Made by a program: the position numbers and the translations under genes. From assembly GCF_001593385.1 (NCBI RefSeq), contig NZ_LUVZ01000043.1, positions 363,330 to 427,329 of the forward strand: a stretch of 64,000 nt of DNA, written 5' to 3'. Shown in pieces: positions 32,067 to 40,940 of this stretch. The notes under the pieces are model-generated. The model made no database searches and was not told the origin of the DNA. It saw only the letters and a program-made list of their open reading frames with translations. Each line of letters begins with the position of its first letter. Position 1 is the first letter of the stretch. This DNA is from Chryseobacterium cucumeris. GTDB taxonomy: Bacteria > Bacteroidota > Bacteroidia > Flavobacteriales > Weeksellaceae.

Positions 32067-32588
32067 ATGAAGAAGACGCTGGTAGTATTTGCACACCCTT
32101 ATCTGGAGCACTCCAATTCGAATGTAGAGCTCATCAATTTCTACGTTCGCCACCAGCATTATACCCTGAGAGATCTTTACGAAGAATATCCTGACTTTCA
32201 TATTGCAGCTTTCCGGGAAAGAAAACGTCTTAAAAACTATGAGCGTTTTATCTTCCAGTTTCCCCTGATATGGTTCGGCATGCCGCCACTCCTCAGATTA
32301 TGGATTGATGAAGTTTTCGACAGAGACTGGCTGAAAGAAGGTGAACATAATCCCCTGGAAGGAAAAGAAGTCTATATTCTGGTAACCACAGGCGGAAAAG
32401 AAAGGTCTTTCACCAAAACCGGAACTTATCAATATACCATAGATGAACTCATCAGCGGGCTTATTGTTTCATTAAAAGTTTTTAAAGCAGATATCAAACA
32501 TATCAAAATCGTATACGAAGCCAACAAGCTCTCTAAAAAAGAAATTATTTTACATAAAAAAGAATTCACAGAACTACTCAATCAATAG
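32067..32588 (+). CDS. KefF-like NAD(P)H oxidoreductase (flavodoxin fold)
   Basis: 173 aa. Flavodoxin-like quinone reductase: TLVVFAHPYLEHSNSN, ERFIFQFPLIWFGMPPLLRLWIDEVF (typical of the MdaB/KefF/YwrO group) and the VTTGGKERSFTKTG glycine loop. In E. coli, KefF activates the KefC potassium efflux system. The gene sits 3 bp before a KefB/KefC-like transporter, which supports the same role. Confidence 0.9.
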   Translation: MKKTLVVFAHPYLEHSNSNVELINFYVRHQHYTLRDLYEEYPDFHIAAFRERKRLKNYERFIFQFPLIWFGMPPLLRLWIDEVFDRDWLKEGEHNPLEGKEVYILVTTGGKERSFTKTGTYQYTIDELISGLIVSLKVFKADIKHIKIVYEANKLSKKEIILHKKEFTELLNQ

Positions 32589-32591
32589 CAT

Positions 32592-34481
32592 ATGGAATCC
32601 AGCTTAGCGATGAACACATTAATTTTCCTCGGTGTAGCCATTATTATGGTTCCATTGGCAAGGAAATTAGGGCTGAGTTCTGTCATCGGTTATATTTTAG
32701 GAGGAATTATCATAGGCCCTTATGTCCTTAAACTTACAGGAAACAATGTCAATGACATTATGCATGCCAGCGAGTTTGGAGTGATCATGCTTTTGTTTTT
32801 GGTAGGTCTGGAACTGGAGCCCCGGAAGTTCTGGGAAATGCGAAAGAAAATAATGGGTCTTGGACTATCTCAGATGGCTCTTACCATTCTTCTGCTTTTT
32901 CTTGTATTCACAAGCGTAGGCTGGAGAGTAGACAAAGCGATTGCTATTGCCATGTGCTTTGCCCTATCTTCTACAGCTATTGTTCTGCAGACTTTACAGG
33001 AAAAAAACAACCTCAAGACTACCGCCGGAGAAGCTTCATTTTCTACCCTGCTGTTTCAGGATATTTCGGTAATTCCTATTCTGGCCATATTGCCTATTCT
33101 GGCCAATTATAAAGCCAAGCATCATGACAATGAAATTCAGATTCTGATTCAAAAACTACCCGAATGGCTTCAGGCCGGAACCGTAATTTTTGGGGTAGCA
33201 TTATTGATTTTACTCGGCAGATATGTATTTGTTCCCTTTCTGCGCTATGTTTCAAAATCAGGAATGTCAGAACTATTGACCGCGTCTTCGTTATTTCTGG
33301 TTATTGGAGTCTCGGAGCTGATGGTTGTGATTGGTCTTTCTCCTGCATTAGGAGCCTTCCTTGCAGGAGTAATGCTTGCCAACAGTGAATTCCGTCATGA
33401 GCTGGAAGCACAGATCGATCCTTTCAAAGGGCTGCTTTTAGCTGTTTTCTTCGTGAGTGTAGGATCAACCATTAATTTTAATATCATTCAGAAAGATCCC
33501 TTATTTATCTTCAGTACTGTTTTTGCGGTACTGGGTGTAAAGTTTGTGGTTTTATATACTATTGGAAAATTTTTCAGGATAGATACTCCCCAAAGTCTTT
33601 TTTATGCCTTTGCCCTTTCTCAGGTAGGAGAGTTTGCTTTTGTACTGCTGAATTACGCATCAGATCTTTATCTTTTAGGTCCCGAAATGAATGCACAGAT
33701 GATGGCTGTTACGGCAATTACCATGTGTATCACTCCTATTCTTCTCATCATCAATGACAAATTTATTACTCCGAAATTTATCAAAGAAATTCCTGAAGAG
33801 GAACATGACTATAATATTCTTGACAGCAATGTTACTCAAAAGAAAATCATCATTGTAGGTTTCGGGCATTTTGGAAGTACGGTGGGACGTCTTTTAAAAG
33901 CCAATAAAATACCAGCTACCGTTCTGGATCGTGATTCTGACCGTGTGAAACTGCTTAGAAGCTATGGTTTTAAAGTGTATTATGGTGACGCAACGAGGAT
34001 TCCTATTTTAAGAGCGGCAGGAATTGAAGATGCTGAAATTCTCGTTTTATGTCTGGATGATCCTGACGATAACAAGTTCATTGCAGAACTTGTCCGTGAA
34101 CATTATCCTAACGTCAAAATTTTTGTAAGAGCCAAAAACAGGATTGATGCTTATGATTATCTGAACAATGGCGTCAATCATATTTACCGTGAAACACTGG
34201 GAACAGCCGTGGATATGGCTGTAGATGTACTTCATGAAACGGGAATGAGAAAATATGCTGCAAGACGTCTTGGCCAAAGGTTTATGGCCATTGACAAAGC
34301 ATCAGTCAGAAAGCTGGCAAAAATGAAGGAAAATGATGAAGATATTACTCTGTTTACCACAAAAGAAATCCTCCAGCGTGAGGAGGATTTATTGGCTTAT
34401 GATAATCTTAATTTCGATAATAAAAACTGGGAAGGATCCTCATCAGCTGATGAAGAAGATGAGGAAGAGTCTCAGGATTAA
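32592..34481 (+). CDS. KefB/KefC-like monovalent cation:proton antiporter (CPA2) with RCK domain
   Basis: 629 aa. About twelve helices in residues 1-385 form the CPA2 exchanger (VLFLVGLELEPRKFW-like MLLFLVGLELEP, FALSSTAIVLQ, SPALGAFLAGVMLANSEF). A TrkA-N/RCK domain follows from about 415 (IIIVGFGHFGSTVGRLL, a Rossmann loop, then VLDRDSDRVKLLR), with an acidic tail. It likely exports potassium in exchange for protons under electrophile stress. Operon with the KefF-like gene. Confidence 0.94.
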   Translation: MESSLAMNTLIFLGVAIIMVPLARKLGLSSVIGYILGGIIIGPYVLKLTGNNVNDIMHASEFGVIMLLFLVGLELEPRKFWEMRKKIMGLGLSQMALTILLLFLVFTSVGWRVDKAIAIAMCFALSSTAIVLQTLQEKNNLKTTAGEASFSTLLFQDISVIPILAILPILANYKAKHHDNEIQILIQKLPEWLQAGTVIFGVALLILLGRYVFVPFLRYVSKSGMSELLTASSLFLVIGVSELMVVIGLSPALGAFLAGVMLANSEFRHELEAQIDPFKGLLLAVFFVSVGSTINFNIIQKDPLFIFSTVFAVLGVKFVVLYTIGKFFRIDTPQSLFYAFALSQVGEFAFVLLNYASDLYLLGPEMNAQMMAVTAITMCITPILLIINDKFITPKFIKEIPEEEHDYNILDSNVTQKKIIIVGFGHFGSTVGRLLKANKIPATVLDRDSDRVKLLRSYGFKVYYGDATRIPILRAAGIEDAEILVLCLDDPDDNKFIAELVREHYPNVKIFVRAKNRIDAYDYLNNGVNHIYRETLGTAVDMAVDVLHETGMRKYAARRLGQRFMAIDKASVRKLAKMKENDEDITLFTTKEILQREEDLLAYDNLNFDNKNWEGSSSADEEDEEESQD

Positions 34482-34482
34482 T

Positions 34483-35310
34483 TTACTGGATGTTTACGCT
34501 TCCACCGCTGCTTTCGTCTTTTATCACACTCTTAAGCTCTCCTTTTTTCGAGATATCCACACTTCCACCGGATGAAGCACCTGCTTTCACACTGGAAACA
34601 GCACTTATGTGTACACTTGCCCCACTGGAAGCATCTGCTTCTACATCATCAGCAATAACTCCTTTTGCAGAAACGCTGCTCCCTGAAGAAGCACTCACGT
34701 CTACCTTTTTTGCTTTACCGGAGAGGTCCAGAGTTGATCCTGATGAAGATTCAATATCAAGGTTTACTGCCCATATTTTACCATCGAAACTACTGCTGCT
34801 GCTTATATTGATATCCATGTCATTCGCTTCAAGATCTCCGGAAATACTTCCTGCGCTTGATGCTTCGATGTCTGTTTTTTCCTGAGTAAATTTATCTTTT
34901 ACAATAATTCTCGCAGCCGAATCCGCAATAAGCTTACTAAAATCTTTTGTATAAATTTTAGCTGTCACTTTGCTGATGTTCATCACTCTGATCCCCGGCT
35001 TATAATGAATATGCAGTTTTCCGCCATCATTTTCCACCAGAATTTCATCAATGATACTTTGTGGCGCTGAGATTTCAACTTTCTCAGTTTCAGATTTTAT
35101 AACTTCTGCTTCAATGGCTTGTGAAACCTGAATTTCGTCAAAATCTCCATTAAATTCCTTATGCTGTATCGGACCGCTTTCTTTGCTCACTACCTTCTCT
35201 ACCCAATTACTTCGGTCTCCGTCTCTGTCTCTATTTCGGTTCTCATGTTTATCGTTACATGAGGCTAAAGCCACAAAGGCTGAAAAAATAAATAAAGTAC
35301 TTGTTTTCAT
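34483..35310 (-). CDS. GIN-domain (DUF2807) lipoprotein
   Basis: 275 aa. Lipobox ALASC at residue 18. After a charged Arg/Asp-rich linker comes a head GIN domain, then a long run of short repeats with Ser/Ala/Gly (SASSGSSVSAKG, ADASSGASVHISA) that should build a right-handed beta-helix. Function unknown; probably structural at the cell surface. Its stop is one base from that of the converging transporter gene, with no terminator between. Confidence 0.88.
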   Translation of the reverse strand: MKTSTLFIFSAFVALASCNDKHENRNRDRDGDRSNWVEKVVSKESGPIQHKEFNGDFDEIQVSQAIEAEVIKSETEKVEISAPQSIIDEILVENDGGKLHIHYKPGIRVMNISKVTAKIYTKDFSKLIADSAARIIVKDKFTQEKTDIEASSAGSISGDLEANDMDINISSSSSFDGKIWAVNLDIESSSGSTLDLSGKAKKVDVSASSGSSVSAKGVIADDVEADASSGASVHISAVSSVKAGASSGGSVDISKKGELKSVIKDESSGGSVNIQ

Positions 35311-35465
35311 GCTTATTCCTTTTGTTAATTTTTTTATTGATTTCTTTATTTAAATAACAACTAATTTATAAAAAATATTACATTACATTTGAAAATACTG
35401 TAAATACAACAAAGGGCTTAAAGAAATACATTCGCCGAAATATGTTCTATGATACAAGTTTTTAA

Positions 35466-35473
35466 TATCTTTA
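35466..35473 (+). promoter_or_regulatory. possible -7 box TATCTTTA for the M3 peptidase
   Basis: One-base variant of TAnnTTTG. The same variant precedes sbcD and the carboxylase gene. Confidence 0.35.
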
Positions 35474-35495
35474 TGCTTTAATAACAACTATATTT

Positions 35496-37637
35496 ATGAA
35501 GAATATTTCATCGGTATTATTAATTTCTGCCTTGGCGTTCAATCAATCTTGTACTACAATGAAACAGACCGATATTCAACAGGAGCTTCCTGCACCTGAT
35601 CCCTCTTTATCTTCAAATCCTTTTATGAAGAAGAGCAAGCTTCAATACGAAGCACCGGAGTTTGACAAAATCAAAAACGAACACTTCAAACCTGCTTTTA
35701 ACTACGGTTTAAAGCAACATGAAGCTGAAATTATAAAAATTGCCAACAATCCGGCTGCCCCTACTTTTGAAAATACCATCGTTGCCTTGGAAAAAAGTGG
35801 TGAAGTGCTGAGAAGAGCACAAATTGTATTTTCAAATCTTACCAGTGCTAATACGAATCCTACATTACAGGCTTTAGATGAAGAATATGCTCCTATTTTT
35901 GCAGCACATTCTGACAAACTGTACCTGAATGAAAATCTTTATAAAAGAATACAATCCATCAAAGAAGATGGTCTGGATTCTGAAAGTAAAAGACTGGTAC
36001 AATATTATAAGCAGAATTTTGAAATTGCAGGTGCTAACCTTTCTGCTGCTGATAAAGAAAAACTAAAGCAGCTCAATCAGGAGCTGGCTTCTCTTTCTAC
36101 CCAATATGCCAACAAATTATTGGAAGCTAGAAAACAAGGAGGTGTATTTTTCTCCGATGCGAAAGAACTGGACGGACTTTCTGCCGATGAAATTGCAGCT
36201 GCAGCCTCTGATGCTAAAACGGCAGGACAACCTGGAAAATATCTTCTGGCGTTACAAAACACTACACAACAACCTCTTCTTCAAAATTTAAAAAACAGAA
36301 CGACCAGAGAAAAGCTATTTAAAGCTTCATGGACCAGAGCTGAGAAAGGAGATGCCAACGATACGAGATCAACCATCGAACAGCTTGCTAAATTAAGATT
36401 AAAGAAAGCACAGATTTTAGGTAAGAAAAACTTTGCTGAATGGAAGCTTCAGGATCAGATGGCAAAAACCCCTGAAGCAGCTACTAAGCTGATGAACCAG
36501 ATTGCTACTCCGGCAGTGGAAACAGCAAGACGTGAAGCAAAAGATATCCAGGATCTTATTGATCAGCAAAAAGGAGGCTTTAAAGTAGAACCTTGGGACT
36601 GGAATTTCTATGCTGAACAGGTAAGAAAAGCTAAGTTTGATCTTGATGAAAGTGAAATAAAACCGTATTTTGAAATCACAACTGTTCTTGAAAAAGGGGT
36701 TTTCTTTGCTGCTGAGAAATTCTACGGACTGACTTTCAAAAAGAGAACAGATCTTCCGGTTTATCACCCGGATGTAGTAACGTATGAAGTCTTCGATCAT
36801 GATGGAAAATCTATCGCCATTTACTATCTGGATTTTTATACAAGAGATTCTAAAAACGGTGGAGCTTGGATGAGTAATTTTGTGGAGCAGTCTTATTTAT
36901 TAGGAACAAAACCTGTCATTGTTAATTGCTATAATTATCAGAAACCAGCTCCGGGAAAACCTTCATTAATCAGTTATGATGATGTTTCTACTATCTTCCA
37001 TGAATTTGGTCACTCTATTCACGGAATGTTTGCCAGCCAGAAATATCCTTCACTTTCAGGAACGAATGTACCGAGAGACTTCGTAGAATTCCCATCTCAG
37101 ATCAATGAGCACTGGGCTTTAGATCCTGTTGTTCTGAAGAATTATGCAGTACATTATGAAACAAAACAACCTATTCCACAGGCTTTGGTAGATAAGATCA
37201 AAAAGGCATCTACTTTCAACCAGGGGTATATGACTACTGAGTTGGTTTCTGCTGCTGAACTCGATATGGATTGGCATACGGTAAGCAATGAAAATCAGTT
37301 TATTCCTGTTTTAGACTTTGAAAAGCAGTCTTTAGCCAGCCATGGATTCAATTTGGCAACCGTTCCGCCGAGATATCACACTCCTTATTTTGCCCACATC
37401 TGGGGAGGCGGATATTCTGCAGGATACTATGCTTATTTATGGTCTGAAACATTGGACAATGATGCATGGGAGTGGATCAGTAAGAATGGTGGTTTAACCA
37501 GAGAAAATGGTGACCGTTTCAGAAAATATATTCTTTCTGTAGGAAATTCTGTAGATCTTAACCAGGCATTCAGAGACTTCACAGGACACGATCCGGATAT
37601 CAAACCTTTATTGAGAAACAGAGGGTTTATTAAATAA
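35496..37637 (+). CDS. dcp: M3-family zinc metallopeptidase (Dcp-like), probable lipoprotein
   Basis: 713 aa. The N-terminus has a lipoprotein-like signal (LAFNQSC, about residue 19), so the enzyme is placed in the envelope. The M3 domain has the zinc motif H502-E-F-G-H506 within STIFHEFGHSIHGMF and the C-terminal substrate loop PPRYHTPYFAHIWGGGYSAGYYAYLW. Dcp removes dipeptides from peptide C-termini. The length matches Dcp (about 680 aa) plus a signal. Confidence 0.94.
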   Translation: MKNISSVLLISALAFNQSCTTMKQTDIQQELPAPDPSLSSNPFMKKSKLQYEAPEFDKIKNEHFKPAFNYGLKQHEAEIIKIANNPAAPTFENTIVALEKSGEVLRRAQIVFSNLTSANTNPTLQALDEEYAPIFAAHSDKLYLNENLYKRIQSIKEDGLDSESKRLVQYYKQNFEIAGANLSAADKEKLKQLNQELASLSTQYANKLLEARKQGGVFFSDAKELDGLSADEIAAAASDAKTAGQPGKYLLALQNTTQQPLLQNLKNRTTREKLFKASWTRAEKGDANDTRSTIEQLAKLRLKKAQILGKKNFAEWKLQDQMAKTPEAATKLMNQIATPAVETARREAKDIQDLIDQQKGGFKVEPWDWNFYAEQVRKAKFDLDESEIKPYFEITTVLEKGVFFAAEKFYGLTFKKRTDLPVYHPDVVTYEVFDHDGKSIAIYYLDFYTRDSKNGGAWMSNFVEQSYLLGTKPVIVNCYNYQKPAPGKPSLISYDDVSTIFHEFGHSIHGMFASQKYPSLSGTNVPRDFVEFPSQINEHWALDPVVLKNYAVHYETKQPIPQALVDKIKKASTFNQGYMTTELVSAAELDMDWHTVSNENQFIPVLDFEKQSLASHGFNLATVPPRYHTPYFAHIWGGGYSAGYYAYLWSETLDNDAWEWISKNGGLTRENGDRFRKYILSVGNSVDLNQAFRDFTGHDPDIKPLLRNRGFIK

Positions 37638-37644
37638 ATCAATG

Positions 37645-37676
37645 GAAGCATTCTTTAATCAGAGTGCTTCTTTTTT
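37645..37676 (+). terminator. terminator of the M3 peptidase gene
   Basis: GAAGCATTCT / AGAGTGCTTC stem (one mismatch) and a T-run. Confidence 0.85.
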
Positions 37677-37690
37677 ATACCTATTTGTGA

Positions 37691-37797
37691 CCAATAGAAT
37701 TTTCTATGTTTCGGCTGAAACCGGTGGATTTTTTTGTTTATTTTGAGAGAGCTAAAGCCCATTCCTATTGAATTTCATTATTTTTACAGTTCAAAAT
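37691..37797. repeat. intergenic repeat with GCTAAAGCCC core, copy upstream of ychJ-like gene
   Basis: CCAATAGAATTTTC, GGCTGAAACCGG, GAGCTAAAGCCC and ATTCCTATTGAATT form an imperfect inverted arrangement. The last part matches 13250-13281 (AGCCCGTTTCTATTGAAT...TTCAGTTC). Confidence 0.6.
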
Positions 37798-37811
37798 TTA
37801 AAATACAATAT

Positions 37812-38189
37812 ATGGACTGTCCATGCTGTTCAGGAAAATCATACGAAGAATGCTGCAAGCCTTATCATACCGGAGAAAAACATGCTCCTACCGCTGAAGC
37901 TCTGATGCGCTCAAGATTTTCTGCTTTTGCCATTCCGAATGGTGAATACCTGATGGAAACTACTCTTCCGGGAAAAAGAAAATACCACAATAAAAAAGAT
38001 CTGCAGGAATGGGGAGAGATCAACCAATGGACGAAATTGGAAATCATCAGAACTCCCGCTTTAAATCATGTAGAATTTAAGGCTTATTATACCGATCAGG
38101 ACGGCCATCCGCAAGTTCATCATGAGTTTTCTGTTTTTCAGAAGATGCATGAACGTTGGTATTATGTTTCCGGGGAATTTTTGGATTAG
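37812..38189 (+). CDS. YchJ-like protein with SEC-C zinc motif
   Basis: 125 aa. It begins DCPCCSGKSYEECCKPYH, the zinc-binding SEC-C motif, then ALMRSRFSAFAIPNGEYLMETT, typical of the YchJ/UPF0225 family. The rest is a NTF2-like fold. Function unknown. The ATG at 37812 is chosen since the SEC-C motif begins there; the longer frame runs into the repeat at 37691-37797 and is not coding. Confidence 0.92.
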   Translation: MDCPCCSGKSYEECCKPYHTGEKHAPTAEALMRSRFSAFAIPNGEYLMETTLPGKRKYHNKKDLQEWGEINQWTKLEIIRTPALNHVEFKAYYTDQDGHPQVHHEFSVFQKMHERWYYVSGEFLD

Positions 38190-38254
38190 AGAACGGATTG
38201 AGAAAATATAATGTAGTGATGCTTTGAGTATAGAACCATCCCGTTAAAAATTCT

Positions 38255-38285
38255 TTGAATTTTCGCCGCCCCTCCGGTGGAGTGT
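38255..38285. repeat. GC-rich intergenic repeat fragment (CGCC.CCCTCCGGTGGAG)
   Basis: Resembles the reverse complement of 13111-13140 (GCCACCTCTGGAGGAGGG). Short and degenerate; a weak relationship. Confidence 0.35.
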
Positions 38286-38324
38286 AATGCTAAGCAACCA
38301 ATAACTATTATAATCTTATCAATA

Positions 38325-38358
38325 AAAATGAGCCACAGGATTATCTGTGGCTCATTTT
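38325..38358. terminator. bidirectional terminator
   Basis: AAAATGAGCCACAG / CTGTGGCTCATTTT, a 14-bp stem with a 6-base loop, before the FKBP gene end. Confidence 0.92.
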
Positions 38359-38396
38359 CTTATCTAAACATGTCAGAAAATCGGGCATTTATATTT

Positions 38397-38897
38397 TTAG
38401 TGAGCTTCGTTTCCGTCAATTCCGTGAGCATGACCATGCGCCAGCTCTTCTTCAGTTGCCGGACGAGTGCTTAAAACTTCCACGTCGAAATCTAATACTT
38501 TTCCAGCCATCGGGTGGTTAAGGTCTGCTACCACAACTTCCGGAGTAATTTCTACTACAAAAGCCTGGAAGTTATTCCCCTGATTGTCTGATAAAGGAAG
38601 AATAGCTCCTACAGGCGGAAGTCCTGATTCTTTAAACATTTCCACTGGTAACTGTGCAATAGCATCCGGCTGTCTTTCACCGTAAGCTTCTTCAGGCTGA
38701 ATCACAAAAGCCGCTTTGTCGCCAGCTTTTAAACCTAAGATATTCTGTTCAAATTTTGGAATCATCATTCCCACACCATACAAAAATGTAAGTGGATTTT
38801 CTGTTGTTGTTTCTTCTACAAGAATCTTACTTCCATCTGGTTCGATCGTGTGAAGTATATACTTTACAGCTACAACGTGATTGTTTTCGATTGTCAT
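38397..38897 (-). CDS. SlyD-like FKBP peptidyl-prolyl isomerase
   Basis: 166 aa. FKBP fold with the SlyD IF-domain: VAVKYILHTIEPDG, PLTFLYGVGMMIPKFEQNILGLKAGD, EAYGERQPDAI, DLNHPMAGKVLDFDVEVL. The C-terminus is His-rich (HGHAHGIDGNEAH) and may bind nickel. It catalyses prolyl isomerisation and acts as a chaperone. Its 5' leader contains a 19-bp hairpin (38912-38930). Confidence 0.94.
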   Translation of the reverse strand: MTIENNHVVAVKYILHTIEPDGSKILVEETTTENPLTFLYGVGMMIPKFEQNILGLKAGDKAAFVIQPEEAYGERQPDAIAQLPVEMFKESGLPPVGAILPLSDNQGNNFQAFVVEITPEVVVADLNHPMAGKVLDFDVEVLSTRPATEEELAHGHAHGIDGNEAH

Positions 38898-38911
38898 ATT
38901 TTTTCTTTTTT

Positions 38912-38930
38912 TCGTGATTTTGCCTCACGA
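38912..38930 (-). promoter_or_regulatory. hairpin in the FKBP gene leader
   Basis: TCGTGA / TCACGA stem of 6 bp closed by a 7-base loop, between the promoter box and the ATG. Confidence 0.45.
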
Positions 38931-38939
38931 TTAATCATA

Positions 38940-38947
38940 CAAATATA
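38940..38947 (-). promoter_or_regulatory. -7 promoter box TATATTTG for the FKBP gene
   Basis: Minus-strand TAnnTTTG box 42 bases before the ATG. Confidence 0.6.
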
Positions 38948-39068
38948 CTCTTTTTGAAATGATTCAATGAGCTTAAAAGATAGGAGACGGATGATGAAGC
39001 TATGAAATGCATAAGGAAATATAATTTTCCTTTTTACTTTACATTACTTACATAATAACTCCCCGGCT

Positions 39069-39314
39069 TTACTTTTTTCTGTCCTCCTCCCTCTTTTTCT
39101 GTCTCAGGACAAAAAGATACAGGCTCTCTACTTTTGTTCTGGCCCAAGGTGTTTTTCGCAGGAACTTCAGGGAAGAGTTGATGCTTGGGTTATCTGTAAA
39201 ACATTTAATATTGATCTGCTCGCCCAGCCTTTCGAAACCTTGATAGTATTCTACCAGTTCTTCCAGGATAGCATCAAGTCTTTTTCCGTGTAGAGGATCT
39301 TTGGACTGTTCCAT
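39069..39314 (-). CDS. VF530-type DNA-binding protein
   Basis: 81 aa. It matches the small VF530/DUF2132 family: KDPLHGKRLDAILEELVEYY, then DNPSINSSLKFLRKTPWART, and a basic tail. The Vibrio VF530 structure suggests a small all-alpha DNA-binding fold; its role is unknown. The promoter box (39325-39332) is so near that the leader is only about 4 bases. Confidence 0.92.
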   Translation of the reverse strand: MEQSKDPLHGKRLDAILEELVEYYQGFERLGEQINIKCFTDNPSINSSLKFLRKTPWARTKVESLYLFVLRQKKREEDRKK

Positions 39315-39324
39315 CTTTTTTTTA

Positions 39325-39332
39325 CAAAATTA
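39325..39332 (-). promoter_or_regulatory. -7 promoter box TAATTTTG for the VF530 gene
   Basis: Minus-strand TAnnTTTG box 11 bases before the ATG, giving a leader of a few bases. Confidence 0.5.
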
Positions 39333-39384
39333 ATTGATTATAAGTTTATATGGAAATCCACACCACTCTTCCTTTTTTGTTTCT

Positions 39385-39392
39385 TATTTTTG
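39385..39392 (+). promoter_or_regulatory. -7 promoter box TATTTTTG
   Basis: TAnnTTTG box that overlaps the TTG at 39390, so the small basic gene must start downstream at 39435. Confidence 0.55.
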
Positions 39393-39434
39393 AAGAAGTT
39401 ATTCCTTACCAATAAAAATTATCCGTTACAAAAC

Positions 39435-39587
39435 ATGAGCAAAAACAACGAAGCGAACAGGAAGAAAAATAAAAAGAAAATTGATCAGAAAAAACGTAAA
39501 ATACAAAATGCAGAAGCTGAAAGAAAAGCAAGGTTAAAACAAATCCGGGAAGATTTCAAAGCAAGAGAAGCTGACAATAAGCCATAA
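39435..39587 (+). CDS. small highly basic protein, unknown function
   Basis: 50 aa, about half Lys/Arg/Glu (KKNKKKIDQKKRK, then AERKARLKQIREDFKAREAD), probably one long charged helix. A clear promoter box precedes it, which argues for real expression. Proteins of this make-up can bind nucleic acid or ribosomes, but nothing specific can be claimed. Confidence 0.6.
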   Translation: MSKNNEANRKKNKKKIDQKKRKIQNAEAERKARLKQIREDFKAREADNKP

Positions 39588-39638
39588 TTATCTTGATCCG
39601 AAGTAAGGAAACCTTAATTTTTTAAATGAAGTATTCTC

Positions 39639-39646
39639 TATCTTTA
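39639..39646 (+). promoter_or_regulatory. possible -7 box TATCTTTA upstream of sbcDC
   Basis: Variant of TAnnTTTG, 86 bases before the sbcD ATG. Confidence 0.3.
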
Positions 39647-39731
39647 CATTGTAATAGCTGCAAAATAATTCTCTGCGAAACAACTTGAAAATTACGCTGC
39701 ATATAGTCTTTTTAATTCTCAAATTTAAATT

Positions 39732-40937
39732 ATGAAAATCCTCCACACTGCCGACTGGCATTTGGGTAAGCGCCTCGACCGTTTTTCAAGACTTGAAGAA
39801 CAGGTTTTGGTTATGAATGAAATTGTTCAGATTGCTGATGAACAAAACGTTGATATGGTTTTAATTGCCGGTGATCTTTTCGATAATTTCAATCCAGGTG
39901 TAGAGGCTGCTGAACTTTTTTATAAAACATTAAAACGTTTATCCCTGAACGGAAAACGTCCTGTGATTGCTATTTCCGGTAATCATGATTCTCCCAGCTT
40001 AATCAATGCTCCCGATCCTCTGGCAAGAGAGTGCGGAATTATTCTCATTGGCCATCCCAAAGCGGAGATTGTGCCTTTCGGTACAGAATATTTCAACATT
40101 ACCAACTCGAAAGAAGGTTTTATAGAGCTGAAAATTGATAGCATACCGTTTCCGATAAGAATTCTTCATACTCCTTTTGCGAATGAGGTCCGGTTAAAGG
40201 AATATTTTGGTGAAAATAAAGAAGAAGAAATCAACAGAGTACTTGCACAGGAATGGAAAAATCTTGCAGATCAGTTCTGCGATGATACCGGAGTGAATCT
40301 TCTGACTGCTCATTTATACATGAATAAAAGAGGGGCAGAAATTCTGGAAGAACCGGAAGGAGAAAAGCCGATTAAGATAGGAAACGCAGATTTGATTTTT
40401 TCGGACAGTATTCCCGAGCAGATTCAATATACGGCATTAGGCCACCTTCATGGTTTTCAGAATATCGGGACGAAGGAAAAGCCTGTAATTTATTCATCCT
40501 CTCCTCTGTGCTACAGTTTCAGTGAAGCCGGACAGACGAAGTTTGTTTCCATCATTGACGCAGAGCCGGGAAAAATAGTTTCCTATGAAAAGAAAATCTT
40601 GAAAAGCGGCAGAGCTTTAGTCCGAAAAATATTTAGTTCCATCGAAGATACTGTTCAATGGCTGAGTGAAAATCCCAATACATTTATTGAGCTTACGCTG
40701 GAAAGCGAAAGTTTTTTAACAGCTGATGAAAGAAGATTAATTTATCAGTCCCATAACGGAATTGTTCACCTTATTCCAAAAGTCAGAAATCTGGAATTGG
40801 GAGAAAGTCAAACCCATGAAATCAATTTGAGTCAGGATATTGATATTTTATTCAAAGATTATTTTAAATCTAAAAACGGCGGGCAGGAAGCCAATGAAGA
40901 ACTGATGAATTTGTTTAACGAAATTTTAAATGCATAA
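39732..40937 (+). CDS. sbcD: exonuclease SbcCD subunit D
   Basis: 401 aa. Mre11-type nuclease: HTADWHLGKRLD (D, H), LIAGDLFDN, ISGNHDSPS, LTAHLYM and ALGHLHGFQ supply the two-metal site. With SbcC it opens DNA hairpins and degrades double-strand ends. The sbcC start is 3 bp after its stop, the usual operon. Confidence 0.96.
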   Translation: MKILHTADWHLGKRLDRFSRLEEQVLVMNEIVQIADEQNVDMVLIAGDLFDNFNPGVEAAELFYKTLKRLSLNGKRPVIAISGNHDSPSLINAPDPLARECGIILIGHPKAEIVPFGTEYFNITNSKEGFIELKIDSIPFPIRILHTPFANEVRLKEYFGENKEEEINRVLAQEWKNLADQFCDDTGVNLLTAHLYMNKRGAEILEEPEGEKPIKIGNADLIFSDSIPEQIQYTALGHLHGFQNIGTKEKPVIYSSSPLCYSFSEAGQTKFVSIIDAEPGKIVSYEKKILKSGRALVRKIFSSIEDTVQWLSENPNTFIELTLESESFLTADERRLIYQSHNGIVHLIPKVRNLELGESQTHEINLSQDIDILFKDYFKSKNGGQEANEELMNLFNEILNA

Positions 40938-40940
40938 GTC

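Noticed and set aside
34490..34885. 131-codon plus-strand frame opposite the GIN-domain gene
   Set aside because: Mirror of the Ser/Ala/Gly beta-helix repeats; no promoter, and it overlaps the real gene fully.
36417..36800. 127-codon minus-strand frame inside the M3 peptidase gene
   Set aside because: Antisense to a conserved region of the peptidase; Phe/Ser-rich shadow.
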